Assembly (NCBI RefSeq): GCF_036786105.1
Contig: NZ_DAIQRQ010000011.1
Span: 1 to 64,000 of the forward strand
Source of the DNA: Ohtaekwangia sp036786105
GTDB taxonomy: Bacteria; Bacteroidota; Bacteroidia; Cytophagales; Cyclobacteriaceae
Reading direction: 5' to 3'
DNA: 64,000 nucleotides
Within the stretch, counting starts at the first letter, position 1, and each line of letters starts with the position of its first letter. Shown here in pieces: positions 9,437-18,110 of the stretch. The position numbers and the translations under genes are program-made. The notes below the pieces were generated by a model. It searched no databases and was not told the origin of the DNA. It saw nothing but the letters and a program-made list of their open reading frames with translations.

Positions 9437-9468
9437 AAAAAAAGTCCTCTGAATTTTTCAGAGGACTT
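9437..9468 (-). terminator. Intrinsic terminator of the RRM protein gene
   Basis: Read on the minus strand, an 11-bp perfect stem (AAGTCCTCTGA with its complement) with a short A/T loop is followed by a run of T. It lies just after the stop of the RNA-binding protein gene. Confidence 0.85.
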
Positions 9469-9495
9469 ACAACCCGAAAAGGTTCAATACTGTAA

Positions 9496-9759
9496 TCAGT
9501 AATTACCCGAAGCGGCAGGTTTGGGATTAGCCGGCTTCACAACAATTACTTTCCCATCTAGTTCTTTCTCATTCAACGCAGCAATTGCATGGTTGGCCTC
9601 GTTATCATTTGTCATTTCGATAAAGCCATAGCCTTTGGAGCGGCCCGTCTCTTTATCGCGAACGATTTTGACAGATGTAACCTGACCAAATTTTGCAAAC
9701 GCAGCTTCCAGGTCTTCTTTACGAGTCTTGAAGTTTAATTTTGCAACAAAAATGTTCAT
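9496..9759 (-). CDS. RNA-binding protein with a single RRM domain
   Basis: An 87-residue protein that is essentially one RNA recognition motif. RNP2 is IFVAKL (residues 3-8) and RNP1 is KGYGFIEM (about 43-50). A short Pro/Ala/Gly tail ends the protein. Such small RRM proteins are frequent in Bacteroidota and are often linked to cold response or post-transcriptional control. The exact targets are unknown. A TATATTTG box lies about 57 bp upstream and the gene ends at its own terminator, so it appears monocistronic. Confidence 0.93.
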   Translation of the reverse strand: MNIFVAKLNFKTRKEDLEAAFAKFGQVTSVKIVRDKETGRSKGYGFIEMTNDNEANHAIAALNEKELDGKVIVVKPANPKPAASGNY

Positions 9760-9815
9760 GATACAAAATGTTAAGTAAATAAATAATGTATGAATGAGCC
9801 TTCATATACTCTTAA

Positions 9816-9823
9816 CAAATATA
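9816..9823 (-). promoter_or_regulatory. Candidate -7 box for the RRM protein gene
   Basis: The minus strand reads TATATTTG, matching the Bacteroidota consensus TAnnTTTG, about 57 bp before the start codon at 9759. No clear TTTG -33 element is seen, so this is a weak call. Confidence 0.4.
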
Positions 9824-9872
9824 ACGAATTATTCTTGCTTAAGGGAGTAAAAACCGGTTGACGTAACCGCGT

Positions 9873-9903
9873 AAAAAAAGGCCTCACGTGCTGGTGAGGC
9901 CTT
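9873..9903 (-). terminator. Intrinsic terminator after the small membrane protein at 9932
   Basis: On the minus strand, a 10-bp stem AAGGCCTCAC with complement GTGAGGCCTT and a 6-nt loop is followed by seven T. It supports a real transcribed gene immediately upstream (9932-10084). Confidence 0.85.
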
Positions 9904-9931
9904 GCCCATAGAAATGAATCCAGAATAACCG

Positions 9932-10084
9932 CTAAACACTTCTGCCTCGAATAAGCCGAAGCAGTATAGCTATAATGGCAATTACCAGTAGCAAGTGAAT
10001 GATGCTTCCTGCACTGAATACAAATGCTCCCAGCAGCCATCCAATGATCAGGATTACAGCGATGATATACAGTAAATCTCCCAT
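9932..10084 (-). CDS. lmo0937-like (DUF5670-type) 50-residue membrane protein
   Basis: A 50-residue protein beginning MGDLLYIIAVILIIGWLLG and ending with the basic tail RLIRGRSV. Two hydrophobic helices fill almost the whole length. Size, the Trp-Leu-Leu-Gly in helix 1 and the basic C-terminus are typical of lmo0937-family stress-associated membrane peptides. It is followed within 30 bp by a strong terminator, which argues for a real short gene. Function unknown. Confidence 0.75.
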   Translation of the reverse strand: MGDLLYIIAVILIIGWLLGAFVFSAGSIIHLLLVIAIIAILLRLIRGRSV

Positions 10085-10317
10085 ACTATAGATGTTTGAA
10101 AACTACAGGATAAAAACAAATGCCACTGCTAAACCGGAAAGGCTGATAACATTAAAAAGTTGGTTGCTACAGAACGGGTAAGCAGTTTGTTCTGAATTGG
10201 GGAATGCAATCCGCAAATGTGGGGATTAATTCAACAGCGGCCTTCAAAATTTATTACGGAACGCCCTCTGATATCTGGCATTCTATTTTCATTTACGGAC
10301 TTTAAAATTTACTGTCT

Positions 10318-10539
10318 ATGAATGTTTTAACAATTATCATAACCTTTATACTAGCCTATGTATTCTTTATGACGGCTACGTATCTGCTCGCTCGCTTGTT
10401 CTTTCCGATGGAAGACACTACACCAAAACGGGTAAAAAGTCATCAAACTGTTAGAAATACTTCACACTTGCGGACTATGCATAAACGCGTAGTAGCGGAT
10501 GCAGCTCCGAAAATTATGGTAACAAAAGCGATGGCGTAA
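10318..10539 (+). CDS. Small membrane-anchored hypothetical protein
   Basis: A 73-residue protein with one N-terminal membrane helix (about residues 3-29, ending LLARLFFPM) and a 45-residue basic cytoplasmic tail rich in Thr, Lys, Arg and Val. I do not recognise the family. It lies in a run of very small genes. Codon use looks normal for the window, including ATA for Ile. Confidence 0.5.
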   Translation: MNVLTIIITFILAYVFFMTATYLLARLFFPMEDTTPKRVKSHQTVRNTSHLRTMHKRVVADAAPKIMVTKAMA

Positions 10540-10609
10540 TGTAATGGTGGGGGCATGTATACCTATAAATCAGATTATTAGGTATGGTAATGCTCTGTTT
10601 AGAAGGGCA

Positions 10610-10774
10610 TTATTTCTTGGGAGGTATATATAAGCTTTTCTGGTATAATTTGTGAGCTGTTGCCTGTGCCTGATTGCGTGCCGGGTTATCATCCGTAAAG
10701 TATAGAAGCAGTGAAATAATGATTGTAAAGACTGATCCTATCCAAATGCACCTTCGATTGAATTGTTTTCTCAT
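10610..10774 (-). CDS. Small hypothetical protein with one membrane helix
   Basis: Starting at the internal Met (codon at 10774, MRKQFNRRCIW) gives 54 residues: a basic N-terminus, one hydrophobic helix (WIGSVFTIIISLLLYF) and a polar tail ending YIPPKK. The frame stays open upstream to 10843, but that extension does not look like coding sequence. Not recognised; it could be an inner-membrane peptide or chance. Confidence 0.4.
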   Translation of the reverse strand: MRKQFNRRCIWIGSVFTIIISLLLYFTDDNPARNQAQATAHKLYQKSLYIPPKK

Positions 10775-10894
10775 TGCAGATACTTTAATAAGAGACTTTA
10801 AAGTTAAATTCTTATGCCACGTGCTTAGATACAATTCCGGCATAAAAGGTTAACGAGCCCGGAAAATAATTATTACATAAACCTCTGCAAGCCT

Positions 10895-11050
10895 ATGCTA
10901 TTCCTGAAGAAGAGAAGTGTGACAAAAAAGAAGCAAGCTGAAAAAGCATTCGTGCAATCGCGTGATGTTATAGATGTTTCCGCGCACGAGCGGATCATAA
11001 AAAGCAGACAGGCACTGGTAGACCTGATTAAATTTCTGGATTCACTTTAA
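10895..11050 (+). CDS. 51-residue basic hypothetical protein
   Basis: A short frame beginning MLFLKKRSVTKKKQAEKAF and ending KFLDSL. It is highly charged (Lys-rich first half, amphipathic second half), with no membrane helix. It lies 17 bp upstream of a second very short frame, and both precede a good terminator at about 11195, suggesting one small transcript. No family recognised. Confidence 0.45.
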   Translation: MLFLKKRSVTKKKQAEKAFVQSRDVIDVSAHERIIKSRQALVDLIKFLDSL

Positions 11051-11067
11051 CAGAAAACAACCACTAT

Positions 11068-11145
11068 ATGAAAGCAATTGTAACAGTAATGAAAATAGTA
11101 GTCTCTGCACTACTTACTTATGGTTTGCTGATGCTCACCATCTGA
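11068..11145 (+). CDS. 25-residue hydrophobic peptide (possible small protein)
   Basis: A frame of 25 codons encoding MKAIVTVMKIVVSALLTYGL followed by LMLTI. It is almost entirely one membrane-spanning helix with a Lys near the start, as in small membrane-embedded regulators or stress peptides. Support is the start codon spacing from the preceding small gene and the terminator 50 bp downstream. Such a short frame could arise by chance. Confidence 0.35.
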   Translation: MKAIVTVMKIVVSALLTYGLLMLTI

Positions 11146-11194
11146 TGGTTTGGCAAGACGCTTTAAAATCTTCTGGTACGTACACCGGTTTCGC

Positions 11195-11226
11195 AAGCCT
11201 TGACTATCGTCAGGGCTTTTGTATTT
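11195..11226 (+). terminator. Intrinsic terminator after the small-gene pair
   Basis: Stem AGCCTTGAC / GTCAGGGCT (9 bp with one G-T wobble), loop TATC, followed by TTTTGTATTTTT. Confidence 0.75.
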
Positions 11227-11242
11227 TTAACGGGGCAGAGAA

Positions 11243-11701
11243 ATGTACATGAAAGACGAGGAATATCTACAGGTTTATTTATACAGACGCGTAGTGAACG
11301 CCAAACTCTTTATTGATTCGCATTATGCCGAGGCAATCGACCTTGATAATATTACCAATGAGGCTCACTTCTCTAAATTTCACTTCATTCGTCTGTTCAG
11401 AAAAATATACGGCAAAACACCCTATCAATATGTTACTACGGTTCGCATAGAAAAAGCAATGCAGTTGTTGCGATCCGGTATATCTGTATCGGATGTATGT
11501 TACCAGGTTGGCTTTGAGAGCATCAGCTCCTTTAGCGGATTATTCAAACGCATCGCGGGTATAGCCCCTTCCGCGTATAGCAGCCGGCAACGTGCGCTGC
11601 AGGATCGTGTTGCAAAAGAACCCCTTGGATTTGTACCGGGATGCTTTGCCGGAAAAAACGGCTGGGCAAAAAAGCAATTTTCAAGAAATGATCCTGCGTA
11701 A
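11243..11701 (+). CDS. AraC-family transcriptional regulator (DNA-binding domain only)
   Basis: A 152-residue protein of which residues about 15-112 form an AraC/XylS double helix-turn-helix domain. The first HTH includes LDNITNEAHFSKFHFIRLFR and the second SVSDVCYQVGFESISSFSGL, followed by the family motif IAGIAPSAYSS. There is no separate ligand-binding domain, so it senses through a partner or is controlled by expression. It lies 43 bp upstream of a VOC-family gene on the same strand, which is probably its co-transcribed partner. Such AraC plus VOC pairs are common in Bacteroidota. Confidence 0.9.
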   Translation: MYMKDEEYLQVYLYRRVVNAKLFIDSHYAEAIDLDNITNEAHFSKFHFIRLFRKIYGKTPYQYVTTVRIEKAMQLLRSGISVSDVCYQVGFESISSFSGLFKRIAGIAPSAYSSRQRALQDRVAKEPLGFVPGCFAGKNGWAKKQFSRNDPA

Positions 11702-11744
11702 GAGATACGACCTTTGGACATAGTTCTACCAAAAACAAACAAAT

Positions 11745-12158
11745 ATGATCAGCAGAATGTCGCACGTATGCGTCTACGTACTGGACCAAAACAGTGCTTA
11801 TGATTTCTATGTAAACAAACTTGGATTTAAAGTAGCCACCGATGCTCCCATGGGTCCCGATGCACGCTGGCTTACCGTTACTCCTCCCGATCAGCCAGAA
11901 CTGGAAATAACCTTAATGCCCGTGAAAGAGGGTATGATGTTCTCCAAAGAAGCAGCCGAGCAGATGCGGAGTCTGGTGCAGAAAGGTACATTCGGCTTTG
12001 GTGTTTTTGAATGCCGCGATATATATGCAACCTACGAAGAACTGAAAGCAAAAGGTGTGGAGTTTTCCAAGCCACCCAGGAAAGAATTCTACGGTATAGA
12101 AGCACTCTTCAAAGATGACTCAGGCAACTGGTTCTCGCTGGGGCAGAAGGAGGCGTAG
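11745..12158 (+). CDS. VOC-family (glyoxalase/dioxygenase superfamily) protein
   Basis: A 137-residue protein made of two beta-alpha-beta-beta-beta modules typical of the vicinal oxygen chelate fold. Module 1 has HVCVYVLDQNSAYDFYVNKL and module 2 has GVFECRDIYATYEELKAKGV. His near residue 8, Glu in LEITLMP and a later acidic residue may bind a metal, as in this superfamily. Substrate unknown. The Met at residue 5 (MSHVCV) is an alternative start. Probably co-expressed with the AraC-type gene upstream. Confidence 0.88.
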   Translation: MISRMSHVCVYVLDQNSAYDFYVNKLGFKVATDAPMGPDARWLTVTPPDQPELEITLMPVKEGMMFSKEAAEQMRSLVQKGTFGFGVFECRDIYATYEELKAKGVEFSKPPRKEFYGIEALFKDDSGNWFSLGQKEA

Positions 12159-12178
12159 GTATTTATGAGTGTGATCTT

Positions 12179-12204
12179 GCAGTCGGGCAGGGGTACCCGA
12201 CTGC
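12179..12204 (+). promoter_or_regulatory. 9-bp hairpin downstream of the VOC gene
   Basis: GCAGTCGGG pairs with CCCGACTGC across an 8-nt loop. No T tract follows, so it may be a transcript 3-prime end or processing hairpin rather than a classical terminator. Confidence 0.4.
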
Positions 12205-12279
12205 ACATGATTCTGCCATGCAATGAAGTCAGGTATTTGCACTTGCTTTCGAAAAACGGATTATTCTTAATGACTGTCT

Positions 12280-13096
12280 TTAGATATGAATGTTGAATAT
12301 GCTGATTTCAGATCTTGCGCCGAATCGAATGGGGAGTATACTGGTGCCAATACCCTTTGACACATATAGAGGAGGTTTCGCATCGTTAGACCATCCATGC
12401 AGGTATTTTCCGCTGCCCGGTGGCTTGAAAGGAGCGAAGCCTGCTATATTTAGCTGGCCGCCATGTGTATGTCCTGAAAGTATAAGATCGATACGCTCAT
12501 CTGCTTGTTGATTTACTAATATATCACGGTGTTGCGGGCAGTGTGTTAGTATGATATGGTAATCGCTGGTATGGTAGAATTTCTCGCTGTTATATAATCG
12601 GCATTACCGCCGATGAAATCATCTATACCGGTAACAGATATTTTTTTATCCTGAATAGTATATAGTTTTGATTGATTGATCAGGAGATCGCAGTTAAAGT
12701 CTGAATAAACAAGACGTAGCTTCCGGATGTCGATCTTTCCCCAGTACTCCCAATTTCCTAGTATGGCAACTTTCTGCACGGCAGGATCGAGCAATTGAAG
12801 AAAGTCGCGAAGAAGACCGGTATACTCGGCTTTATCAACTGAATCTCCTGTGAAAAGAATAAGGTGAGGCTTTGCTTGATTTACACGACTGGCAATCTTC
12901 CTGTGAATACTTCCTATTGAATGGAGGTGCAAATCGGAGATCTGAATAACTTTAATCCTAGCGTTGCCGTTCCCGAGGGTAAATTCATTCGCTTCGAAAA
13001 ATAATTCTCTAACCAAAAAGCATCGAGTAGAGCTACACCGGCAAGCACCTGGCATCCACGAATTATAAATTTTCGTCTGGTGATATGTGTTTTCAT
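12280..13096 (-). pseudogene. Metallophosphoesterase (YkuE-like), broken by two frameshifts
   Basis: Three adjacent frames together encode one calcineurin-like phosphoesterase. The N-terminus starts MKTHITRRKFIIRGCQ with a twin-arginine-like signal. The first shift is in an A/T homopolymer at about 12995-13002; the second is at about 12590-12600. Motifs then run in order across frames: SDLHLHS, TGDSVD, LGNWEYW, LTHCPQH and SGHTHGGQ, ending FNIHI. Adding one base at each site gives 819 nt, an exact 272-codon gene plus stop. Both shifts are one-base losses in homopolymers, so sequencing error is as likely as true decay. If intact, it would be an exported or membrane-attached phosphodiesterase. 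Confidence 0.8.
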
Positions 13097-13656
13097 TCCG
13101 GCCATGAAAATAGAGTATAACCGTATTACCTGTGCTGACTATTTATTTCAAACATATTCCTTCGCAGAATTCCAATGTTCGTGCAGTGAGCCAGGTAAAT
13201 ATAGTTAAGCTTGTTTTTAGAATAGCACCTCCTTTAATCCTACATCATCAAAATAATTGCTTTCGATGGTGACAGTGACATTTGCCAAATAGACCGGGGA
13301 ATGAATTCTCCCGATCGGTTTGAACACCCAGCAAAGCAAGCTTATAAACTGCTTCCTATGAAAATCCTATAGTGGTATAAAATTGAATGTTTTGTTACAG
13401 CATATATAGGTATATATCGATTTGCATTTCGTGCGCCTTATCCCATAGCAGGAGTCGATTTTCTGGATATGAGACTTTACTGGGGTAATACCTACATGTA
13501 AACACAAGGGTATATCAGACATAAGTGCGTTTTTGGCTCATATTGAGCATTTTCTACTATAAAACCCCTTGAAAGGCGTTTTTGGCGATTTATTTGCGAA
13601 TGTTTAACCAAGTAAAATTTAAATGTTTGTACTTTTAAATTGTTAGAGCCCTTTCA
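13097..13656. other. Gene-free stretch
   Basis: About 560 bp between divergent genes. I find no convincing frame, terminator or repeat. A weak inverted repeat around 13298-13322 (ACCGGGGAATGA with a partial complement) is the only structure noticed. Promoters for the two flanking genes presumably lie here. Confidence 0.5.
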
Positions 13657-15318
13657 ATGAGACACATGTACTTTTTTTTGCTGTTGGTTGCCGCCAATGG
13701 CGTGATACAGGCACAGCCTGTAGGCTACAGCTATGGCAAAACAATAACGATTCAGGTGTCGCAGGTTAGTGGTACTTCCAATCACACCAATTTTCCTGTG
13801 CTGATCTCTCTGGTAGATAACGATCTCCGCACTACCGCCAATGGAGGGCATGTTACAGACGCTAACGGCTATGATATTGTTTTTTATACGAGCGACTGTC
13901 TTACAAAACTCGATCATCAGATTGAATCCTATACTGCGTCATCGGGAACATTGGTAGCCTGGGTGCGAATCCCTACTTTAAGTGTAAGCGTCAATACCAT
14001 TATCCACATGTACTATGGCAAAAGCAGCGCATCAACCGATCCATCCGTTATGACTACCTGGAATTCTGCCTACAAAAGCGTGTGGCATTTTAATAACTCA
14101 TTGTCTGACTTTACAGCGAATGGTAATACGCTTACCGATAACTCGACATCGAATTTTGCATCTGCAAAAATTGCCGCAGGGCGTGATCTCAACAACAGCA
14201 CGAACGTGTTAAGTTCGGGAGCAGGACAGTACCTTCGCGTGCCGAACGGCTTTTTGGCGAGTGTAACTAACTTTACTTTTGAAGGCTGGGTGCTGCTTGA
14301 CCGCAGTGATTCGAACTGGGAACGTATCTTAGACTTTGGCCAGGGCACCAATATCAATTTCTTTTTGACCCCATCTTCGGGTACAGGCAGCCCGGCAGAA
14401 ACACGTGCCAGGATAACAACCGGAGGAAGCGCCGCTGAACAGGGAGTAATTGTGGCCAATACAACCAATACCGGAAGCTGGATACATTGGGCCGTTACGA
14501 TCGATAATTCTACCGGAACAATGGCGGTGTATCGCAACGGATCGTTACTGGGCAGTACAACCGGTGTTACGCTTAAACCTTCAAACATGGAGTCTTCTAC
14601 TGCAAACTACCTGGGACGGTCGCAGTATACAACAGCCGATCACTATATCGATGCAAAGTTTGACGAGTTCAGAATATCGACCACTGCACGTTCTGCCGGG
14701 TGGATTACTACATCATACAATAATCAAAATACACCCTCTTCATTTTATACCGTATCGTCAGAATCGGTTGCCAGTACATTGTGCAGCATTCTTCCGGTGC
14801 GACTGCTATATTTCAAGGCAACACCGGATGGTGCAGTTGTGAATCTGGACTGGGCTACTTCTACGGAGACCAACAATGATTACTTTACCATAGAGCGTTC
14901 GGAGGATGGCAGCGCATGGCACGCATTCAAAACGGTGGGCGGAGCGGGCACAACAGAGAAAGAACATACCTATTCTATAGTCGATCAGAATCCCTATAGC
15001 CGTACCTATTACAGATTAAGACAGACGGACTATGACGGGCAGGAGACGACTTCCCATGTAACGGTAGCCTATATAAATAAATCAGGATCAGTGAATATCT
15101 ATACTAATCCTGAGAAAAAGCAATTGATTATAGATGATGTTTCAGATATAAATTCAGTTATGATCTTTAGCAGCACCGGAAAAAATATAAGACTTCCGGG
15201 TACCCTTGAATCGGGGACAGCCATATATTCTACGGCCGGTTTATCGCCTGGTATATATGTTGTTCATGTGGCGAACACCGAGAATAAAACGATCTCCCGA
15301 AAAATATATATACCCTAG
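13657..15318 (+). CDS. Secreted DUF2341/LamG-type protein with T9SS type A sorting domain
   Basis: A 553-residue cell-surface or secreted protein. Signal peptide about 1-20 (ending VIQAQ). Residues about 25-130 match a DUF2341-like sandwich (FPVLISLVDNDLRT, YDIVFYTSD, HMYYGKS). Residues about 150-365 form a concanavalin/LamG-like domain (SVWHFNNSLSDFTANGN, FTFEGWVLL, YLGRSQYT). An Fn3-like segment follows (LDWATSTETNNDYFTIERS), and the last 75 residues look like the Por secretion-system tail (INSVMIFSSTGK, LSPGIYVVHV). The tail predicts export by T9SS. It may bind polysaccharide. Monocistronic, with a terminator just after the stop. Confidence 0.88.
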   Translation: MRHMYFFLLLVAANGVIQAQPVGYSYGKTITIQVSQVSGTSNHTNFPVLISLVDNDLRTTANGGHVTDANGYDIVFYTSDCLTKLDHQIESYTASSGTLVAWVRIPTLSVSVNTIIHMYYGKSSASTDPSVMTTWNSAYKSVWHFNNSLSDFTANGNTLTDNSTSNFASAKIAAGRDLNNSTNVLSSGAGQYLRVPNGFLASVTNFTFEGWVLLDRSDSNWERILDFGQGTNINFFLTPSSGTGSPAETRARITTGGSAAEQGVIVANTTNTGSWIHWAVTIDNSTGTMAVYRNGSLLGSTTGVTLKPSNMESSTANYLGRSQYTTADHYIDAKFDEFRISTTARSAGWITTSYNNQNTPSSFYTVSSESVASTLCSILPVRLLYFKATPDGAVVNLDWATSTETNNDYFTIERSEDGSAWHAFKTVGGAGTTEKEHTYSIVDQNPYSRTYYRLRQTDYDGQETTSHVTVAYINKSGSVNIYTNPEKKQLIIDDVSDINSVMIFSSTGKNIRLPGTLESGTAIYSTAGLSPGIYVVHVANTENKTISRKIYIP

Positions 15319-15340
15319 GCGCAGCGAACGCTATAATTGA

Positions 15341-15377
15341 AAAGAGCCTGTATACGCGACACAGGCTCTTCTTTTTT
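15341..15377 (+). terminator. Terminator between the LamG-type gene and pgk
   Basis: A 10-bp stem AAGAGCCTGT / ACAGGCTCTT with a 9-nt loop is followed by CTTTTTT on the plus strand. The minus strand reading also ends in a few T, so it may serve the convergent pgk transcript too. Confidence 0.85.
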
Positions 15378-15393
15378 CCAGTTGATAAAGATA

Positions 15394-16578
15394 TTATTCG
15401 AGTGCTTTTACGCCTGGCAATACCTTGCCTTCGAAATATTCAAGCAATGCACCACCACCGGTAGATACATAGCTTACATCGTCATTGAATCCGAATTGAT
15501 TTACGGCAGCAGCAGAATCACCACCACCGATCAGTGAGAAACCACCGTTCTTGGTAGCCTTCACCACCGCTTCAGCAACAGCTTTTGTACCGGCAGCGAA
15601 CTTCTCCATTTCAAATACCCCCATCGGGCCATTCCATAGAATGGTCTTGGAGCCTTCAATAGCTTTTGAAAATACCTGAATTGCCTGTGGGCCGATATCA
15701 AGCCCCATCCAGCCATCTTTAATTGAATTGTTATTCGCTATATCGGTGTTCGCATCAGCGGCAAATTTATCCGCTATAACAGAATCAATAGGCAGGAGAA
15801 GTTCAACGCCTTTGGTCTTTGCTTTCTGAATAAGTTCTTTTGCAAGATCAAGTTTATCGGCTTCTACCAGTGAGTTACCAATGTTACCCCCCAATGCCTT
15901 GAAGAAAGTATAGGCCATACCACCACCGATGATGAGGTTGTCAACTTTATCGAGCAGGTTTTCAATGATCAATATCTTGTCAGAAATCTTGGCACCGCCC
16001 ATAATTGCTGTGAAAGGCTTTGCCGCTTGGTTGATTACCTTCTGTGCGTTGTCAAGCTCGGCAGCCATTACATAACCGGCACACTTATCTTTGAAGAACT
16101 GCGCCACAATGGTAGTGGAAGCGTGGGCACGGTGCGCTGTTCCAAAAGCATCGTTCACATATATATCGCCATGCTTTGAAAGTTTCTCAGCGAAAGCTAC
16201 ATCGCCTTTCTCTTCTTCCTTGTAGAAGCGGAGATTTTCCAGCAGCAATACCTCACCGGGTTTCAGTGCAGCTGATTGTTTGAATGCTTCTTCGCCGATG
16301 CAATCGCCAGCAAATTTTACCGGACGGCCCAGTAATTCTTCAGTCTTCTTGATGGTATGCCGGAGTGAGTATTTATCTTCAGGACCATCCTTTGGGCGTC
16401 CCAGGTGTGACATCAGGATACAGCTTCCTTCATCTTTCAGAATTTTGTTCAGTGTAGGAATGGTGGCGCTGATACGGTTGTCGTCAGTAACATTAAAGCT
16501 CTTGTCGAGCGGTACATTGAAATCAACGCGGATGAGCGCACGCTTGCCGTTAAAATTGATGTCGTTGATAGTCTTCAT
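15394..16578 (-). CDS. pgk: Phosphoglycerate kinase
   Basis: A 394-residue cytosolic glycolytic enzyme that transfers phosphate between 1,3-bisphosphoglycerate and ADP. Family signatures: RVDFNVPLD near residue 17, the Arg/His-rich SHLGRPKDGPEDKYSLR substrate loop, AFGTAHRAHAST, GGAKISDKI, and the C-terminal nucleotide segment GGGDSAAAVNQFG. Full length. A TAGCTTTG promoter box lies 35 bp upstream. The phosphofructokinase gene is next on the same strand but separated by 150 bp. Confidence 0.98.
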   Translation of the reverse strand: MKTINDINFNGKRALIRVDFNVPLDKSFNVTDDNRISATIPTLNKILKDEGSCILMSHLGRPKDGPEDKYSLRHTIKKTEELLGRPVKFAGDCIGEEAFKQSAALKPGEVLLLENLRFYKEEEKGDVAFAEKLSKHGDIYVNDAFGTAHRAHASTTIVAQFFKDKCAGYVMAAELDNAQKVINQAAKPFTAIMGGAKISDKILIIENLLDKVDNLIIGGGMAYTFFKALGGNIGNSLVEADKLDLAKELIQKAKTKGVELLLPIDSVIADKFAADANTDIANNNSIKDGWMGLDIGPQAIQVFSKAIEGSKTILWNGPMGVFEMEKFAAGTKAVAEAVVKATKNGGFSLIGGGDSAAAVNQFGFNDDVSYVSTGGGALLEYFEGKVLPGVKALE

Positions 16579-16612
16579 GGTCGGTGTAGTTTGTTGTAAA
16601 ATTTACGGACAG

Positions 16613-16620
16613 CAAAGCTA
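16613..16620 (-). promoter_or_regulatory. TAGCTTTG -7 box of pgk
   Basis: The minus strand reads TAGCTTTG, an exact match to TAnnTTTG, 35 bp before the start codon. The identical octamer precedes three other genes in this window. No TTG is seen at the usual -33 spacing. Confidence 0.55.
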
Positions 16621-16727
16621 AGATTTTTGAGTTTTTGCGGTAGTCCTGTAGACCAAAAAAGCCGGATTCTATTTGGTATTTGAGATATTTTTCAAAACAA
16701 ACGATTGCTGAAATCCATTTTTGTATT

Positions 16728-17828
16728 TCAATCTCCAAAGCTGATGCCCAAACCTTTTGCAGCCTGCACCATGTAAGAATCTTTGCTTACACCATGATAG
16801 TCTTGCGTAGCCTCTTCGAGCGATACGGCAGTGATTTCATTGTTCTTGAATGCTACCATTTTGCCGAAGTCTTTTGCGAGCGCCAGTTCAAAAGCCTTTA
16901 CGCCAAACAACGATGCCAGTATGCGATCGTAGGCTACGGGAGTACCACCGCGTTGCACATGTCCCAGCACGGTTTCGCGAATCTCGGCCTTGCAGCCTGC
17001 ATCTTTCAATTGCTTCGATAACTGGTACGCCACGCCTCCGAGGCGCACGTGCTCCGATCCTTTTTCGCCTGCGGTAGATGTAATGGTTCCTTCCTTCGGG
17101 CGGGCACCTTCTGCCACCACTATATTTACAAAGCCTCTGCCTTTTTTATAGCGGAGGTTAATGCGTTTCACAAGTTTGTGTACATCATACGGTATTTCTG
17201 GAATGAGACATATCTCGGCTCCGCCGGCTATAGCTGTATGCAATGCAATCCATCCGGCATCACGTCCCATCACTTCCATAATCATTGTGCGGTGATGACT
17301 TTCTGCGGTGGTTACCAGTTTATCAAAACTATCGGTACCAATTTGTACGGCCGTTTGAAATCCGAATGTAACATCGGTAGCAGAAAGATCATTATCGATA
17401 GTCTTGGGAACACCAATGACCGGTATACCTTTATCGAATAATACTTTTGATATACGTTGTGATCCATCGCCTCCGATATTGATTACGGCATCGAACTTCA
17501 ACGCTTTTAGTTTGCGCACGAGCTCATCAGAGCGATCTATAAATTTGGTACTGCCATCCGGTTGTGTTATTGGAAAGTTGATCGGGTTTGCTTTGTTTGT
17601 AGTCTTCAGCACCGTGCCCCCGCGCACATGTATACCGGCTGTAAATTTACTCGTGATCTTCACGATTTCCTGCGGATCGTTCAACACACCATTGAAAGCT
17701 TCAATGCTTCCATATACTTCCCAGTTTTTCTCTTTGCGTGCGCGTTTCGCCACACCTCGAATTACCGCATTCAATCCCGGACAATCACCGCCACCGGTGA
17801 GAATAAGTACTTTTTTAGGTTTCTCCAT
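16728..17828 (-). CDS. pfkA: 6-phosphofructokinase
   Basis: A 366-residue enzyme phosphorylating fructose 6-phosphate. The start at 17828 (MEKPKKVLILTGGGDCPGLN) is chosen because the upstream extension to 17885 is not PFK-like. Key residues: GGGDCPGLN (12-20), GGDGS (119-123), PKTIDND (141-147) and MGRDAGWIAL. In the two positions that separate ATP- from PPi-dependent enzymes, it has Gly (G122, ATP type) and Lys (K142, as in PPi-type and in group III ATP enzymes). ATP use is therefore more likely, but not certain. It sits near pgk, another glycolytic gene. Confidence 0.94.
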   Translation of the reverse strand: MEKPKKVLILTGGGDCPGLNAVIRGVAKRARKEKNWEVYGSIEAFNGVLNDPQEIVKITSKFTAGIHVRGGTVLKTTNKANPINFPITQPDGSTKFIDRSDELVRKLKALKFDAVINIGGDGSQRISKVLFDKGIPVIGVPKTIDNDLSATDVTFGFQTAVQIGTDSFDKLVTTAESHHRTMIMEVMGRDAGWIALHTAIAGGAEICLIPEIPYDVHKLVKRINLRYKKGRGFVNIVVAEGARPKEGTITSTAGEKGSEHVRLGGVAYQLSKQLKDAGCKAEIRETVLGHVQRGGTPVAYDRILASLFGVKAFELALAKDFGKMVAFKNNEITAVSLEEATQDYHGVSKDSYMVQAAKGLGISFGD

Positions 17829-18110
17829 TATGATTTTAACTTCATGTATTACTATAAAGCAACTAAAAAACAGGGAGTCGGGCAAATGATTGAGATGGTA
17901 GTGAGCTTTGAGTTGCGGGTTGTGAGGGCTGCGGTGTTGTTGGGCGTTATTAGTACACGTTAATCGTTACAGGTTATCTGTGTAATTCTGTGATTTCTGT
18001 AGGAAATAAATGTATTTTGTTCATAACTCAAAGGCAAACTGCTATAGAAGTATAGCTGTTAGCAGAAATCATAAACTCAGAATCAACGTCTGGCGGCTGT
18101 CAGCCAGCGG

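Noticed and set aside
9771..10040. Open frame of 89 codons on the minus strand
   Set aside because: It overlaps, in another frame, the better-supported 50-residue membrane protein and runs through that gene's terminator.
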